A stretch of 64,000 bases of DNA from Alphaproteobacteria bacterium UBA4588 (GCA_905182195.1 CAJJAW010000004.1:1-64000); one strand, 5' to 3'. Positions 38,244 to 47,136 are shown, counted from the stretch's first letter. The notes: generated by a model from the sequence alone, not told the origin. Made by a program: numbers and translations.

Positions 38244-38887
38244 TCTCTCTTCTTCTGCAAAATTCAGCAGGGCAAATGTCGGTTGGTTTGGCCCAGGGCG
38301 ATAACTTGTTGTTTGATAGCAACGTGGATGTAGATCTTGCCGGGTCGCGTAATGTTGAAGCCTATGTCAGTGCTGCCTTCACCCACAGTGGAAAAATGAT
38401 TAGTGATGTAGGTTGTGTTTTCGTGGACATCGGACCTGGTGGGCTGGGTGCCACGCGCACAACGGCGGCTTTTGCCAATGCCTTGGGCTTTGCCAAAACA
38501 ATCCCAGTAATTGGGATCCACGCCTTCGAATTGATCGGGTTTCACGTGGCTCAATCAACCCAAAAAGCGGTTGTATGTATACGCCCTGCTGCCCGGCCCA
38601 ACTATTATATGGCCCTATATGATCAAGGGGCCCTGTCGGACTTTAGCTTTGTGGATGTTGACGCCGTTCAGTCATTTGTGCGTCGTCACCAACATACAGC
38701 TAGCTTTGCGGGAAAGTTTTCTTTTGTGGAGGCTGTCGGAGCAAAAGAGGGGGCTTGGCCTGTGCCAGTCGCTAATTCAGCTTCTATGACCTCTTTTTTG
38801 GCGGTGGCTTTGAATAAATACAATAGCGGTGCTTGTACTACACGGGTCTATCCTATTTCTGAAAACCTTGTGGTGAATGAGCTATGA
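38234..38887 (+). CDS. tsaB: TsaB, partner of TsaD in t6A synthesis, divergent
   Basis: ASKHA-fold protein of 217 aa that scaffolds TsaD. VFVDIGPGGLGATRTTAAFANALGF corresponds to the usual GPGSFTGLR helix region, and PVIGIHAFELIGF follows. The first strand reads ISLLLQNSAGQMSVGL instead of the usual LAIDTS, so the Asp of the nucleotide-binding loop is replaced by Gln; TsaB does not itself need catalytic ATP binding. Its identity rests on this helix plus the gene order. It overlaps tsaE by 10 and tsaC by 4 bases. Confidence is a little lower because the sequence is divergent. Confidence 0.8.
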   Translation: MAMISLLLQNSAGQMSVGLAQGDNLLFDSNVDVDLAGSRNVEAYVSAAFTHSGKMISDVGCVFVDIGPGGLGATRTTAAFANALGFAKTIPVIGIHAFELIGFHVAQSTQKAVVCIRPAARPNYYMALYDQGALSDFSFVDVDAVQSFVRRHQHTASFAGKFSFVEAVGAKEGAWPVPVANSASMTSFLAVALNKYNSGACTTRVYPISENLVVNEL

Positions 38888-39513
38888 CTGATTCCATGCA
38901 GAGCGAAAACCTTCTGAAGGTGTGCGACGTCATAACTTGCCTGCATACGGGCGGGGTTGTGATGTTGCCGACGGATACGGTGTTTGGGCTTGCTGTTTTG
39001 CCCACCCAAACGCTGGGGGTTGACCGTCTCTATGCGTTAAAAGCGCGGGATCGGACTAAAGCCCTGCCGATAATGCTTGCCAATGCAGGGCAGCTGGTTG
39101 ATCTCGGTGTCATCATTAGCTTGGCGATAGAAAAATTATTGAGCAGCCCATTTGTGCCCGGCGCGCTGACTATTGTTGCCCAAGTTAATCCTCGCAAATG
39201 CCCAGATTGGTTGCATGGCCGTGATGAGGTGGCGTTTCGTATTCCAAATTCACCGTTGCTGCTTGAGGTTTTGGCACAGGTGGGTCCGCTTTTAGTCACA
39301 AGTGCGAACTTAGCGGGCGCGCCTACGCAGCAAACGGTTCCCGATGTTTTGGCTCAGTTGACTGGAGTCCCTGATCTAGTTGTCCCGGGTGAGGCCGGCG
39401 CTGACATCGCATCGACACTGATCAATTGCAGTAAAAACTTGGCAGTCATAGAACGAGTAGGCGCAGTTTCCGTGGCTGATTTGTCAAAATGGGTGGCGGT
39501 CTGTCATGGGTGA
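38884..39513 (+). CDS. tsaC: L-threonylcarbamoyladenylate synthase (TsaC/Sua5/YrdC)
   Basis: 209-aa enzyme making threonylcarbamoyl-AMP from threonine, bicarbonate and ATP. The conserved nucleotide pocket shows GGVVMLPTDTVFGL, YALKARDRTKALPIML, VPGALTIV, RIPNSPLL, TSANLAG and STLINC. It is the short TsaC form without the Sua5 C-terminal domain. Its product is used by the TsaB-TsaD-TsaE complex encoded around it. Overlaps with both neighbours (4 and 8 bases) imply a single transcript with coupled translation. Confidence 0.92.
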   Translation: MTDSMQSENLLKVCDVITCLHTGGVVMLPTDTVFGLAVLPTQTLGVDRLYALKARDRTKALPIMLANAGQLVDLGVIISLAIEKLLSSPFVPGALTIVAQVNPRKCPDWLHGRDEVAFRIPNSPLLLEVLAQVGPLLVTSANLAGAPTQQTVPDVLAQLTGVPDLVVPGEAGADIASTLINCSKNLAVIERVGAVSVADLSKWVAVCHG

Positions 39514-40498
39514 TTTGGTGTTGGGGATTGAAACCTCCTGCGATGATACCTCGGTGGCCTTAGTAGATACGCAAGGCAATGTTGCCGCGATTGAAACTGT
39601 TTCTCAATACGAAATACATTCTGAATTTGGTGGCGTATATCCTGAACTCGCCAGCCGAGCGCATTTGGAAGCAATCTTACCCGTGATCGAAAAAGTGATG
39701 ACCAAGGCAGGGGTGACACCCGTCGACTTGCGCGCCATTGGCGTGACGCGTGGGCCTGGGCTGATGGGGTCTTTGCTGGTGGGCCTGTCAACCGCTCAGG
39801 CGCTTGGCATGGCGTGGAATATCCCGACTTACGGAGTGAACCACCTGCGCGGACATATCCGCAGCGTGGATCTCGAAGAAAAGCGCCTTGCCTATCCGGC
39901 ATTGGTTTTGCTTGTCTCCGGCGGGCACACGCTCTTGGCTTATTTGAAAAACCAATATTCATATGAACTTCTTGGCATTACCCGAGATGATTCTGTGGGC
40001 GAGTGCTACGATAAAGTGGCGCGCACCCTTGGACTTGGTATGCCTGGTGGACCGGCGATAGATCGGATGGCGGCGGCCGGAACAGCCAACATAAAATTTC
40101 CACGGCCGATGATCAAATCTGGCTATGAGTTTTCCTTTTCTGGCCTGAAGTCCAGCGTGGCGCGCTATGTTGAGACGCATGCAGAATTTGATGTGAAGGA
40201 CGTGGCCGCCGCCTTTGTGGATGCCTGTTTGGATGTGCTCTCAACTAAGGTTTTAAGGGGGATTAATGAGTTGAAACCCGCAACGCTCGCAGTGGTGGGC
40301 GGTGTTGCGGCCAGCCCGCAGGTGCGCGCTTGCATGCAAAATATCACTAAGCAATCCGGTGTCACTCTGTGCTTGCCACCGCAAAAATGGGCCACCGACA
40401 ACGCAGCAATGATCGCCATGGCTACTTGGGATTATATTGAGCAGGGAATCACGGCTGATCTGGAGCCTAAACCAAATTTAAAACTTGGCGACGCTTAA
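39506..40498 (+). CDS. tsaD: tRNA N6-adenosine threonylcarbamoyltransferase TsaD
   Basis: 330-aa catalytic subunit that transfers the threonylcarbamoyl group to A37. It shows GIETSCDDTSVALVD at the start, EFGGVYPELASRAH, GVTRGPGLMGSLLVGL, the metal-binding NHLRGH (both His kept; the intervening residue is Arg), LVSGGHTLL, FPRPM, FSFSGLKSSV and VVGGVAASPQVR. It is the last gene of the t6A operon, ending 55 bases before a convergent tRNA-Thr gene. Length and motifs are normal for Kae1/TsaD. Confidence 0.95.
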   Translation: MGDLVLGIETSCDDTSVALVDTQGNVAAIETVSQYEIHSEFGGVYPELASRAHLEAILPVIEKVMTKAGVTPVDLRAIGVTRGPGLMGSLLVGLSTAQALGMAWNIPTYGVNHLRGHIRSVDLEEKRLAYPALVLLVSGGHTLLAYLKNQYSYELLGITRDDSVGECYDKVARTLGLGMPGGPAIDRMAAAGTANIKFPRPMIKSGYEFSFSGLKSSVARYVETHAEFDVKDVAAAFVDACLDVLSTKVLRGINELKPATLAVVGGVAASPQVRACMQNITKQSGVTLCLPPQKWATDNAAMIAMATWDYIEQGITADLEPKPNLKLGDA

Positions 40499-40552
40499 TG
40501 TCGAATGGACGGCTCAATTAGGCAAGAGACATTTAGTAAATCAGGGGGCTAA

Positions 40553-40627
40553 TGGTGCTGTGAGGGAGGATCGAACTCCCGACCTCACCCTTACCAAGGG
40601 TGTGCTCTACCACTGAGCTACCACAGC
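40553..40627 (-). tRNA. tRNA-Thr(GGU), CCA encoded
   Basis: Complete cloverleaf on the minus strand. The acceptor GCTGTGG (5' end at 40627) pairs with the 3' strand at 40557-40563 (wobble allowed), the anticodon loop is TTGGTAA, the T-arm is GGGAG-TTCGATC-CTCCC, and CCA is encoded at 40553-40555. U36 makes it a natural substrate of the t6A37 pathway whose genes end just beside it in the opposite direction. Confidence 0.95.
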
Positions 40628-40764
40628 ATATATGGCGCGATTTAGACAGTCTTGTGGTCGGGCGCAAGTCCAAGAATGTGCCTAATTTGCATAATATCGC
40701 CCGCCCGTACTGCAAAAGTGTTCCTGTGCTGGACCCAGATCGAAGCTTCGGTTAAGCCAACAAA

Positions 40765-40917
40765 ATGGCAGACAAACAGAAAAAATCCGCCGAGCTTGTC
40801 CAATCTGCGCGTGAAGCCAGGTTGAAGGCGGCGCTAAAGGCAAATATGGGCCGCCGCAAGGCGCAGGCCAGAGCGCGGGCTAGTGATAACGATAGAGTGG
40901 ATAAAAAGGACAGCTGA
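40765..40917 (+). CDS. small basic conserved protein upstream of murA
   Basis: 50-aa protein (MADKQKKSAELVQSAREARL, then a helix rich in Lys, Ala and Arg, ending DKKDS) whose TGA is immediately followed by the murA ATG. Highly charged, helical and without a membrane segment. A similar short Lys/Ala/Arg-rich protein precedes murA in many Rhodobacterales as I recall, so it is probably real and co-transcribed with murA. Function unknown; it is too short for most automated gene calls. Confidence 0.65.
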   Translation: MADKQKKSAELVQSAREARLKAALKANMGRRKAQARARASDNDRVDKKDS

Positions 40918-42186
40918 ATGGATTCGATTTTGGTAACAGGCGGCGGTGAGTTGCGCGGAGAAATACCAATCGCTGGCGCAAAAAATGCCTGCTTGACCTT
41001 GATGCCGGCTACCCTGTTGAGTGAGGAACCTTTAACTCTGACCAACGCACCACGGTTGTCTGACATTAAAACCATGAGCGCCTTACTGGAAAGCTTGGGG
41101 GCTGAGGTTACCTCCATGCAGGACGGTAAAGTTCTTACGATGTCCTCACATAATCTTGACAACCTGACTGCTGACTATGACATCGTGCGCAAAATGCGGG
41201 CATCAATCCTTGTCTTGGGTCCAATGCTGGCCCGCGCAGGTCAGGCGGTTGTATCGCTGCCGGGTGGTTGTGCAATTGGCGCACGTCCGGTTGATTTGCA
41301 TCTTAAGGCTATGGAAGCCCTTGGCGCAGTAATTGAACTTCGTGATGGCTATGTTCACGCTAAAGCACCACATGGATTACATGGCGCTGTTATTGAGTTT
41401 CCTTTTGTATCTGTTGGAGCCACTGAAAACGCTCTACTTGCCGCCACCTTGGCAAAAGGCACAACTGTTTTGAACAATGCGGCACGCGAGCCAGAGATCG
41501 TGGATCTTGCAAAATGCCTGATAGCTATGGGTGCTCAGATTGATGGGCACGGGACCTCAAGCATCACAATTCAAGGTGTAGATAGATTGAACGGTGCCAC
41601 CCACCCCGTTGTTACTGATCGGATCGAACTGGGCACTTATATGTTGGCCCCCGCCTTTACTGGTGGTGAAATCGAATGTTTGGGCGGACGCATTGACCTG
41701 TTGGAGGCTTTTTGTGAGAAATTGGATGAGGTGGGGATTATTGTAGAGCAGACTGAAAGAGGTTTGAAAGTGAAGCGCTCCAATGCTGGTATCAAAGCAA
41801 TCAACGTGACTACTGAGCCTTTTCCTGGTTTCCCTACTGACTTGCAGGCCCAGATGATGGCCCTTCTGTGCACAGCCACTGGCACCTCGGTTCTAGAAGA
41901 AAAAATATTTGAAAACCGTTTTATGCATGCGCCTGAATTGGGACGTATGGGCGCACACATTGATGTGAATGGCGGCGTTGCCACTGTGACTGGGGTTAAA
42001 CGCCTCAAAGGAGCACCGGTAATGGCTACTGATTTACGGGCTTCGATATCATTAATTCTTGCTGGACTAGGTGCCGAGGGTGAAACCTTAGTCAACCGTG
42101 TCTACCACTTGGATCGCGGCTATGAGCGGGTGGAAGAAAAGCTTGGTAACTGTGGTGCTAAAATTGAACGGATCACTGGGCAATGA
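40918..42186 (+). CDS. murA: UDP-N-acetylglucosamine 1-carboxyvinyltransferase
   Basis: 422-aa enzyme of the first committed step of peptidoglycan synthesis, adding enolpyruvate from PEP to UDP-GlcNAc in the cytoplasm. [19 protein letters not shown] starts the barrel-like repeats. The active-site Cys is in [14 protein letters not shown], the usual fosfomycin target. [12 protein letters not shown], then the late [14 protein letters not shown] and [14 protein letters not shown] are intact. It overlaps the DUF2948 gene by 4 bases. Length matches the family. Confidence 0.96.
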   Translation: MDSILVTGGGELRGEIPIAGAKNACLTLMPATLLSEEPLTLTNAPRLSDIKTMSALLESLGAEVTSMQDGKVLTMSSHNLDNLTADYDIVRKMRASILVLGPMLARAGQAVVSLPGGCAIGARPVDLHLKAMEALGAVIELRDGYVHAKAPHGLHGAVIEFPFVSVGATENALLAATLAKGTTVLNNAAREPEIVDLAKCLIAMGAQIDGHGTSSITIQGVDRLNGATHPVVTDRIELGTYMLAPAFTGGEIECLGGRIDLLEAFCEKLDEVGIIVEQTERGLKVKRSNAGIKAINVTTEPFPGFPTDLQAQMMALLCTATGTSVLEEKIFENRFMHAPELGRMGAHIDVNGGVATVTGVKRLKGAPVMATDLRASISLILAGLGAEGETLVNRVYHLDRGYERVEEKLGNCGAKIERITGQ

Positions 42187-42641
42187 GCGACGCACGCTTC
42201 GAAGATGCGGTTGATAAGCCTCTGCGCTTGATTGCCTTCGAAGTGGACGATTTGCAGGTTATCTCAACCATGGTGCAAGACGCAGTGTTACCGGTGTCCG
42301 AGATGAGTTGGCGCCCAAAGGAACGGCGTTTTGCTCTTCTGGTCAACCGGTTCCGCTGGGAGGCCAATCAACTAGGTTACGCTGAGCGTGTGCAGGCTGT
42401 TTTGAGCTTCGAAGATGTTCAGAGCATCCAGACCCAGGGCTTTGATCGTGCAGATCCTGATTTGATTTTATCGCTCCTCAACGTTACTTTTGAGGCCGAT
42501 ACAGATGGTATGGGCTATTGCATTGTGACGCTTGCGGGTGACGGCGCTATCCGGCTTAATGTTGAGGCATTGGAGGCTTCTCTGCGCGATGTCACCCGGC
42601 CTTACGTAGCCCCCTCTGGTATGATGCCAAATCACGATTGA
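42183..42641 (+). CDS. DUF2948 family protein
   Basis: 152-aa cytoplasmic protein with the family pattern [44 protein letters not shown] and the closing [18 protein letters not shown]. The family is confined mostly to alphaproteobacteria and usually sits between murA and hisD, as here. Function unknown. The start overlaps the murA stop (ATGA). A two-level hairpin lies between its stop and hisD. Confidence 0.9.
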   Translation: MSDARFEDAVDKPLRLIAFEVDDLQVISTMVQDAVLPVSEMSWRPKERRFALLVNRFRWEANQLGYAERVQAVLSFEDVQSIQTQGFDRADPDLILSLLNVTFEADTDGMGYCIVTLAGDGAIRLNVEALEASLRDVTRPYVAPSGMMPNHD

Positions 42642-42643
42642 GC

Positions 42644-42682
42644 TAGCGTGAACCCGCTTGAGGGTTCTGCAACATCGCGCTA
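42644..42682 (+). other. nested hairpin between the DUF2948 gene and hisD
   Basis: Outer stem TAGCG (42644-42648) / CGCTA (42678-42682) encloses GAACCC (42650-42655) / GGGTTC (42662-42667). No T-run follows, so it is not a standard terminator; it ends about 25 bases before the hisD start. It could be an mRNA-stability element or a weak attenuator. Confidence 0.4.
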
Positions 42683-42707
42683 AGTCAGAGCAACCTTGGG
42701 GGATATG

Positions 42708-44009
42708 ATGCCACAAATTCTGAATATAAATCAGGCTGATTTTGAAGTACAATTTCAAGCTTTGCTGGCTGCAAAGCGTGAAGATAGCCCGGATGTAGAT
42801 GCTGCCGTGGCTGAGATTATAGCGGATGTGCGCACGCGTGGTGATGCGGCTGTGATCGAACTCACATCGAAATTTGATCGATTTAATCTTACCCCTGATA
42901 CACTAGCGTTTTCACGTGAAGAAATTCTAGCCCATTGTGCAACTGTCCCTGCTGAAGAGCGTGCAGCTTTGGAATTGGCTGCGGAACGGATACGAGCCTA
43001 CCACGCAAGACAAATGCCTGAGAATGCTAGCTGGGTTGACGCATCTGGTGCGACACTTGGCTGGCGCTGGACTCCGGTTTCAGCCGCTGGTCTTTATGTC
43101 CCTGGTGGGCTTGCTTCGTACCCATCTTCGGTGTTGATGAATGCTATTCCGGCGAAAGTTGCCGGGGTAGGGCGGCTTGCGATCTGTGTGCCTACGCCTG
43201 ACGGCATGACCAACTCGCTTGTTCTTTTGGCCGCGCAAATCGCTGGGGTTGATGAAATTTACCGTATTGGTGGCGCGCAAGCGATTGCAGCCTTGGCCTA
43301 TGGTACCGAAACCATCGTACCCGTAGATAAAATCACCGGTCCTGGAAATGCCTTTGTGGCTGCCGCAAAACGTCGTGTATTTGGTAAGGTGGGCATTGAC
43401 ATGATCGCAGGCCCTTCTGAGATCTTAGTAATAGCTGACGCCGACAATGATCCAGCATGGATTGCAACAGATTTATTGAGTCAAGCTGAGCATGACGAAA
43501 GTGCCCAGTCAATCCTAATCACTGACGACGCGGCATTTGGAGATAGAGTGATTTCTGAGGTTAACCTTCAGCTAAAAACTCTAAAACGCCGTGATATTGC
43601 AGGCCGGTCCTGGCGCAACTTTGGCGCAGTCATTGTCGTTAATGACATGGGGCAGGCAGCTGTGCTGTCCAATAGGCTTGCACCTGAGCACCTCGAATTA
43701 TGTGTCGTTGATCCGGATGCCATGGCCTCAGATATTACCCACGCGGGGGCGATCTTCCTAGGTTCTTGGACGCCAGAGGCCATTGGCGATTACGTTGGTG
43801 GCCCAAATCATGTGTTGCCAACGGCGCGATCGGCGCGTTTTTCCTCAGGCCTTTCCGTATTGGATTTTATCAAGCGTACCACCCTGACCAAAATGACCCC
43901 TGCTTCATTAGCAGAGATTGGACCTGCTGCAGAGATTTTAGCCAGTTCAGAAGGCTTGCAAGCACACGGATTGTCAGTGAGGGCGCGGTTGGATAAGCTC
44001 CATAAATAA
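42708..44009 (+). CDS. hisD: histidinol dehydrogenase
   Basis: 433-aa Zn- and NAD-dependent enzyme of the last two steps of histidine synthesis. ATG 42708 is favoured (GGGGGA ends six bases upstream); ATG 42705 is the only close alternative. Visible motifs are the GLYVPGG loop, IGGAQAIAALAYGTETI, DKITGPGN, the zinc ligands in SQAEHDE, catalytic Glu-His in APEHLEL, and GPNHVLPTARSARFSSGL. It shares the A of its TAA with the next ATG. Length is normal. Confidence 0.96.
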   Translation: MPQILNINQADFEVQFQALLAAKREDSPDVDAAVAEIIADVRTRGDAAVIELTSKFDRFNLTPDTLAFSREEILAHCATVPAEERAALELAAERIRAYHARQMPENASWVDASGATLGWRWTPVSAAGLYVPGGLASYPSSVLMNAIPAKVAGVGRLAICVPTPDGMTNSLVLLAAQIAGVDEIYRIGGAQAIAALAYGTETIVPVDKITGPGNAFVAAAKRRVFGKVGIDMIAGPSEILVIADADNDPAWIATDLLSQAEHDESAQSILITDDAAFGDRVISEVNLQLKTLKRRDIAGRSWRNFGAVIVVNDMGQAAVLSNRLAPEHLELCVVDPDAMASDITHAGAIFLGSWTPEAIGDYVGGPNHVLPTARSARFSSGLSVLDFIKRTTLTKMTPASLAEIGPAAEILASSEGLQAHGLSVRARLDKLHK

Positions 44010-44488
44010 TGTCCTATATTTCAAAAATTGAGTTGGATGATCGCAACTTACCGCCGCCTACTCCTGAGATAGATCAGGAGAGAAAAGTGGCGATCTTTGA
44101 TTTGCTAGAGGGAAATAGTTTCAAACTGCCAGTGCGTGAGGATAAATCTGCGCAAGAAGGCCCCTACCATTTGAATCTCTCAATTAGAGAGCGCCGGTTG
44201 GTATTCGATCTGTCGACAGAAGCAAAAACCAAAGCTACCGAATTTCATTTATCGCTTGGCCCCTTTCGCCAGGTGGTAAAGGATTACTTCCAAATTTGTG
44301 AAAGCTACTTTGAGGCTGTAAAAACTTTGCCAACCAACCAAATCGAAACGATCGACATGGCCCGGCGTGGTATCCATAACGAAGGCGCGCGTGTCCTGCA
44401 GGAGCGGCTAAATGGCAAAGCCGATATCGATGACCAAACTGCCCGACGTCTTTTCACGCTCATCTGCGTTTTGCATTTCGGAGGGTAA
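44009..44488 (+). CDS. UPF0262 family protein
   Basis: 159-aa protein with the UPF0262 hallmarks: ISKIELDDRNLPPPTPEIDQER, EGPYHLNLSIRERRLVFD, LGPFRQVVKDYF and IETIDMARRGIHNEGARVL, ending in an LFTLICVLHFGG helix. Conserved in Rhizobiales and Rhodobacterales next to hisD. Function not established. Translationally coupled to hisD by the TAATG overlap. Confidence 0.92.
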   Translation: MSYISKIELDDRNLPPPTPEIDQERKVAIFDLLEGNSFKLPVREDKSAQEGPYHLNLSIRERRLVFDLSTEAKTKATEFHLSLGPFRQVVKDYFQICESYFEAVKTLPTNQIETIDMARRGIHNEGARVLQERLNGKADIDDQTARRLFTLICVLHFGG

Positions 44489-44490
44489 AG

Positions 44491-44946
44491 ATGTCATCTC
44501 CACTTCCACAATCTATCCTGTTTTGCTGTGATCATAACGCTGTGCGCTCCCCTATGGCTGAGGGGCTGATGAAAAAGTTCTATGGCTTGGAAACCTATGT
44601 CCAATCGGCTGGAGTCTTGGGGGATATCGATATTGATGGGTTTGCCATAGCCGTCTGTGCAGAAATGGGGATTGAGCTGGCCCGGCACAAATCCCGGTCC
44701 TTCGATCAGATGCAAAAGCTAGGGGATGAGCTGTCCTCATTTGACTTGATTGTAGCACTCTCTCCCGTGAGCCAGGTTCAGGCCGCCGAGATCACGCGAT
44801 TCTATGCCCTAGAGGTGGAATATTGGCCCATCATGGATCCAACAAGCATTGGCGAAGGCCGAGAACATAAACTTACGGCCTACCGCACGGCTCGAGACCA
44901 GATCATCCAAAAGCTTATAGAAAAATTTGGCCCTTACGAGAAGTAG
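44491..44946 (+). CDS. low-molecular-weight protein-tyrosine-phosphatase-like / arsenate-reductase-like protein
   Basis: 151-aa protein with the P-loop CDHNAVRS (C-X5-R-S form) at about residues 11-18 after ILFC, and an Asp-Pro loop (IMDPTS) near residue 113 giving the general acid. This is the LMW-PTP/ArsC fold. Redox cysteines typical of thioredoxin-coupled arsenate reductases are not evident, so phosphatase activity is likelier than arsenate reduction. It starts two bases after the UPF0262 stop. A 9-bp inverted repeat overlaps its stop codon. Confidence 0.88.
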   Translation: MSSPLPQSILFCCDHNAVRSPMAEGLMKKFYGLETYVQSAGVLGDIDIDGFAIAVCAEMGIELARHKSRSFDQMQKLGDELSSFDLIVALSPVSQVQAAEITRFYALEVEYWPIMDPTSIGEGREHKLTAYRTARDQIIQKLIEKFGPYEK

Positions 44947-44953
44947 GGCCAAA
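44926..44953. other. 9-bp perfect inverted repeat across the phosphatase stop codon
   Basis: TTTGGCCCT (44926-44934) and AGGGCCAAA (44945-44953) with a 10-base loop. On the minus strand it is followed by a T-rich tract, so it would terminate leftward transcripts better than rightward ones, although no leftward gene ends here. Confidence 0.45.
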
Positions 44954-45098
44954 ACATTAAAGATTGCCGAATACCCTAGAAAAATGGCGTAAAATCCACC
45001 TGGATTTAAGCACGTATGCTCCTTACCAACTAAATTCTGCCGCCATTCGTGCGATTTTGCCCGATTTTGGTTGAATCCGACTTGAAAATTCGTGCTAG

Positions 45099-45115
45099 GC
45101 CCCTCACTTAGGGGC
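45099..45115 (+). other. GC-rich hairpin in the infA leader
   Basis: GCCCCT (45099-45104), loop CACTT, AGGGGC (45110-45115), 40 bases before the infA start. No T-run follows directly. It may end upstream transcription or form part of the infA leader. Confidence 0.4.
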
Positions 45116-45154
45116 ACGCCTGACAATGGGTTGGGTATTTTTTAAGGAGAGACC

Positions 45155-45373
45155 ATGGCGAAGGAAGAACCACTCGAATTTCCCGGTGTCGTCAAGGAAC
45201 TACTGCCTAACGCGACGTTTCGGGTTGAGCTGGAAAATGGCCATGAGATCGTTGCAACAATGGCGGGTAAAATGCGCAAGAACAGGATCAGGGTTTTGAC
45301 TGGTGATAAGGTGCAAGTTGCTATGACGCCTTACGATTTGTCTAAAGGACGGATCAATTACCGGTTCAAGTAA
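45155..45373 (+). CDS. infA: translation initiation factor IF-1
   Basis: 72-aa single S1/OB-fold protein that occupies the ribosomal A site during initiation. It has the standard [17 protein letters not shown] start, then [40 protein letters not shown] and a final NYRFK. AAGGAGAG precedes the ATG. This is the usual alphaproteobacterial form. maf follows with almost no spacing. Confidence 0.97.
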   Translation: MAKEEPLEFPGVVKELLPNATFRVELENGHEIVATMAGKMRKNRIRVLTGDKVQVAMTPYDLSKGRINYRFK

Positions 45374-45383
45374 ACAGCTGATC

Positions 45384-45947
45384 TTGGGGTCTGGGAGCCC
45401 TCGCCGGCGCGAATTGCTGGCGGTTCTGGGCTTGCATCCTGCCGAAGTGCGGGCACCAGATGTAGATGAAACACCTCTAAAAGGTGAACTGCCTCGTAAC
45501 TATTGCAATCGGATTACGGCCTCTAAAGCAGCGGCATTGCCCGCGTCTGAAAATGAAGTGATACTGTGTGCAGACACAACGGTAGCCCTCGGACGCAGAA
45601 TTATGGGCAAACCAAGCGACATAGGCGAGGCTCGCGCTTTTTTGAAAAAACTCTCTGGCAGGCGTCACAAGGTGATTACCGCGGTGGCTGTCAAAAACGC
45701 TGATCGAACCTGGCAAAAAGATGTGGTTTCGATTGTGCAGATTAAGCGTCTATCACCGCAAGAGCTAGAGGGCTATTTGGCTACGGGTGACTGGCAAGGC
45801 AAAGCTGGCGGCTACGGCATCCAGGGACCGGCCGGTGCATTTATTCCATGGATTTCAGGATCTTATCCTGCCATTATGGGCCTTCCATTGCCAGAAGCTG
45901 CCCACTTATTGCAAGCCGCAGGGCTACGGGTTTGGGATCAAGCATGA
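45384..45947 (+). CDS. maf: Maf family nucleotide pyrophosphatase
   Basis: Nucleoside triphosphate pyrophosphatase of about 187 aa, thought to clear non-canonical nucleotides. It has [45 protein letters not shown] and the [13 protein letters not shown] segment. The start is unclear: TTG 45384 cuts the first beta strand ([10 protein letters not shown]), CTG 45378 would just keep it, and ATT 45357 has AAAGGA seven bases upstream but lies inside infA. No ATG exists in frame upstream. The 3' end overlaps the RNase gene by 4 bases. Confidence 0.9.
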   Translation: MGSGSPRRRELLAVLGLHPAEVRAPDVDETPLKGELPRNYCNRITASKAAALPASENEVILCADTTVALGRRIMGKPSDIGEARAFLKKLSGRRHKVITAVAVKNADRTWQKDVVSIVQIKRLSPQELEGYLATGDWQGKAGGYGIQGPAGAFIPWISGSYPAIMGLPLPEAAHLLQAAGLRVWDQA

Positions 45948-46966
45948 AGGGTAAGCAAGTTGTATTAGGTCATATAGGCGACGCGAAAGTAGCAGCCTTG
46001 TTGGAAGATGGAAAATTACAAGATGTACTGGTTGAAGATCTCAGCCGCTTACCCCTTGGAAGCATCTTGAGAGCGGTTGTCGATCGGCCCGTTAAAGGTA
46101 TTGGCGGTGTTATGCTTCGCTTACCCCATGGCACTGGATTTTTAAAAAAAGCCAAAGGATTGGCCCCTGGGCAAACGATCACAGTGCAGACCTCTGGTTT
46201 CGCAGAAGCTGGGAAGGCTGATCCCGTTAACCAACGCTTTATTTTCAAAAGTCGCTATGCAATCGTGACCCCTGATCAACCTGGTCTGAACGTGTCCCGG
46301 CAAATACGGGATGACGATCTGCGTGATGATCTGACCATGCTTTCAAAATCAGGGATGGAGGGGTCTAACATGGGTCTTATCATTCGTAGTTCTGCGGCTT
46401 TGGCAGATATGGAGGATGTGGCAGAAGATATCCAAACTATGCGTGCCTCGGCAGAGGCCATATCTGTGGAAGCCGGTTTGGAACCTGAAGTTTTACTCGA
46501 AGGAGATGACCCACACGTGCAAGCTTGGCGTGAGTGGTCAGATGTTACTGATATTTTGACGGGACCCGACGATTTGGAAGCCAGTGGCGCTCTGGATCAA
46601 ATTGAAGCGGCGCAGGGCGCATGGGTGACTTTAGGGAGTGGTGGCATGTTTGTGGAGCAAACTCGCGCTATGGTAACCGTCGACATCAACACAGGTGCTG
46701 ATTTGTCACCGGCTGCAGCGCTCAAGGTGAACTTGGCTGCGGTCCAAGACTTGCCTCGCCAGCTACGTTTGCGTGGCTTTTCAGGGCAGATTGCCATTGA
46801 TTTTGCGCCAATGACTAAACGTGACCGAAAGCCTATTGAGGTAGCCTTGCGTGCAGCTTTGCGCACCTGTCCAGTAGCTACGGAATTTGTGGGCTGGACG
46901 CCATTGGGCCACGGTGAACTGAAGCGCAAACGTGAGCGCGCTGTGCTGAACGATCTGCTTAAATGA
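45944..46966 (+). CDS. rng: ribonuclease E/G family protein, short form
   Basis: 340-aa RNase E/G-like protein starting [13 protein letters not shown] at ATG 45944, which overlaps the maf stop. It retains the catalytic-domain core: [21 protein letters not shown] (a metal-binding Asp pair region) and [16 protein letters not shown]. It lacks the long N-terminal S1 insertion and the zinc-link and dimer domains of full RNase E. This short form is normal at this locus in Rhodobacterales. It probably acts in RNA processing. It overlaps yacG by four bases. Confidence 0.9.
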   Translation: MKGKQVVLGHIGDAKVAALLEDGKLQDVLVEDLSRLPLGSILRAVVDRPVKGIGGVMLRLPHGTGFLKKAKGLAPGQTITVQTSGFAEAGKADPVNQRFIFKSRYAIVTPDQPGLNVSRQIRDDDLRDDLTMLSKSGMEGSNMGLIIRSSAALADMEDVAEDIQTMRASAEAISVEAGLEPEVLLEGDDPHVQAWREWSDVTDILTGPDDLEASGALDQIEAAQGAWVTLGSGGMFVEQTRAMVTVDINTGADLSPAAALKVNLAAVQDLPRQLRLRGFSGQIAIDFAPMTKRDRKPIEVALRAALRTCPVATEFVGWTPLGHGELKRKRERAVLNDLLK

Positions 46967-47136
46967 CCTGCCCTATTTGCAAAAAAATGACATCGGAAAA
47001 TGATAGTCCATTCTGCTCGGCCAGATGTAAGGATATAGATCTTGGAAAATGGCTGATCGGTGGCTATGTGATTGCTAATGATGATGAAACAGAGAGTTCT
47101 AAAATGGAATATGACAGTGAAGAATTCGACGGGTAG
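46963..47136 (+). CDS. yacG: DNA gyrase inhibitor YacG
   Basis: 57-aa zinc-finger protein, too short for many gene callers. It reads MTCPICKK, then [17 protein letters not shown], giving the C-X2-C ... C-X3-C zinc site and the conserved [10 protein letters not shown] block, followed by an acidic tail. It binds GyrB and inhibits gyrase in E. coli. The ATG overlaps the RNase stop (ATGA at 46963-46966). Together with maf and rng it completes the typical group of three. Confidence 0.93.
   Translation: MTCPICKKMTSENDSPFCSARCKDIDLGKWLIGGYVIANDDETESSKMEYDSEEFDG

Noticed and set aside
39504-39962. 152-codon leftward frame opposite tsaD
   Set aside because: Shadow of tsaD codon bias; Arg/Pro-rich with no family features.
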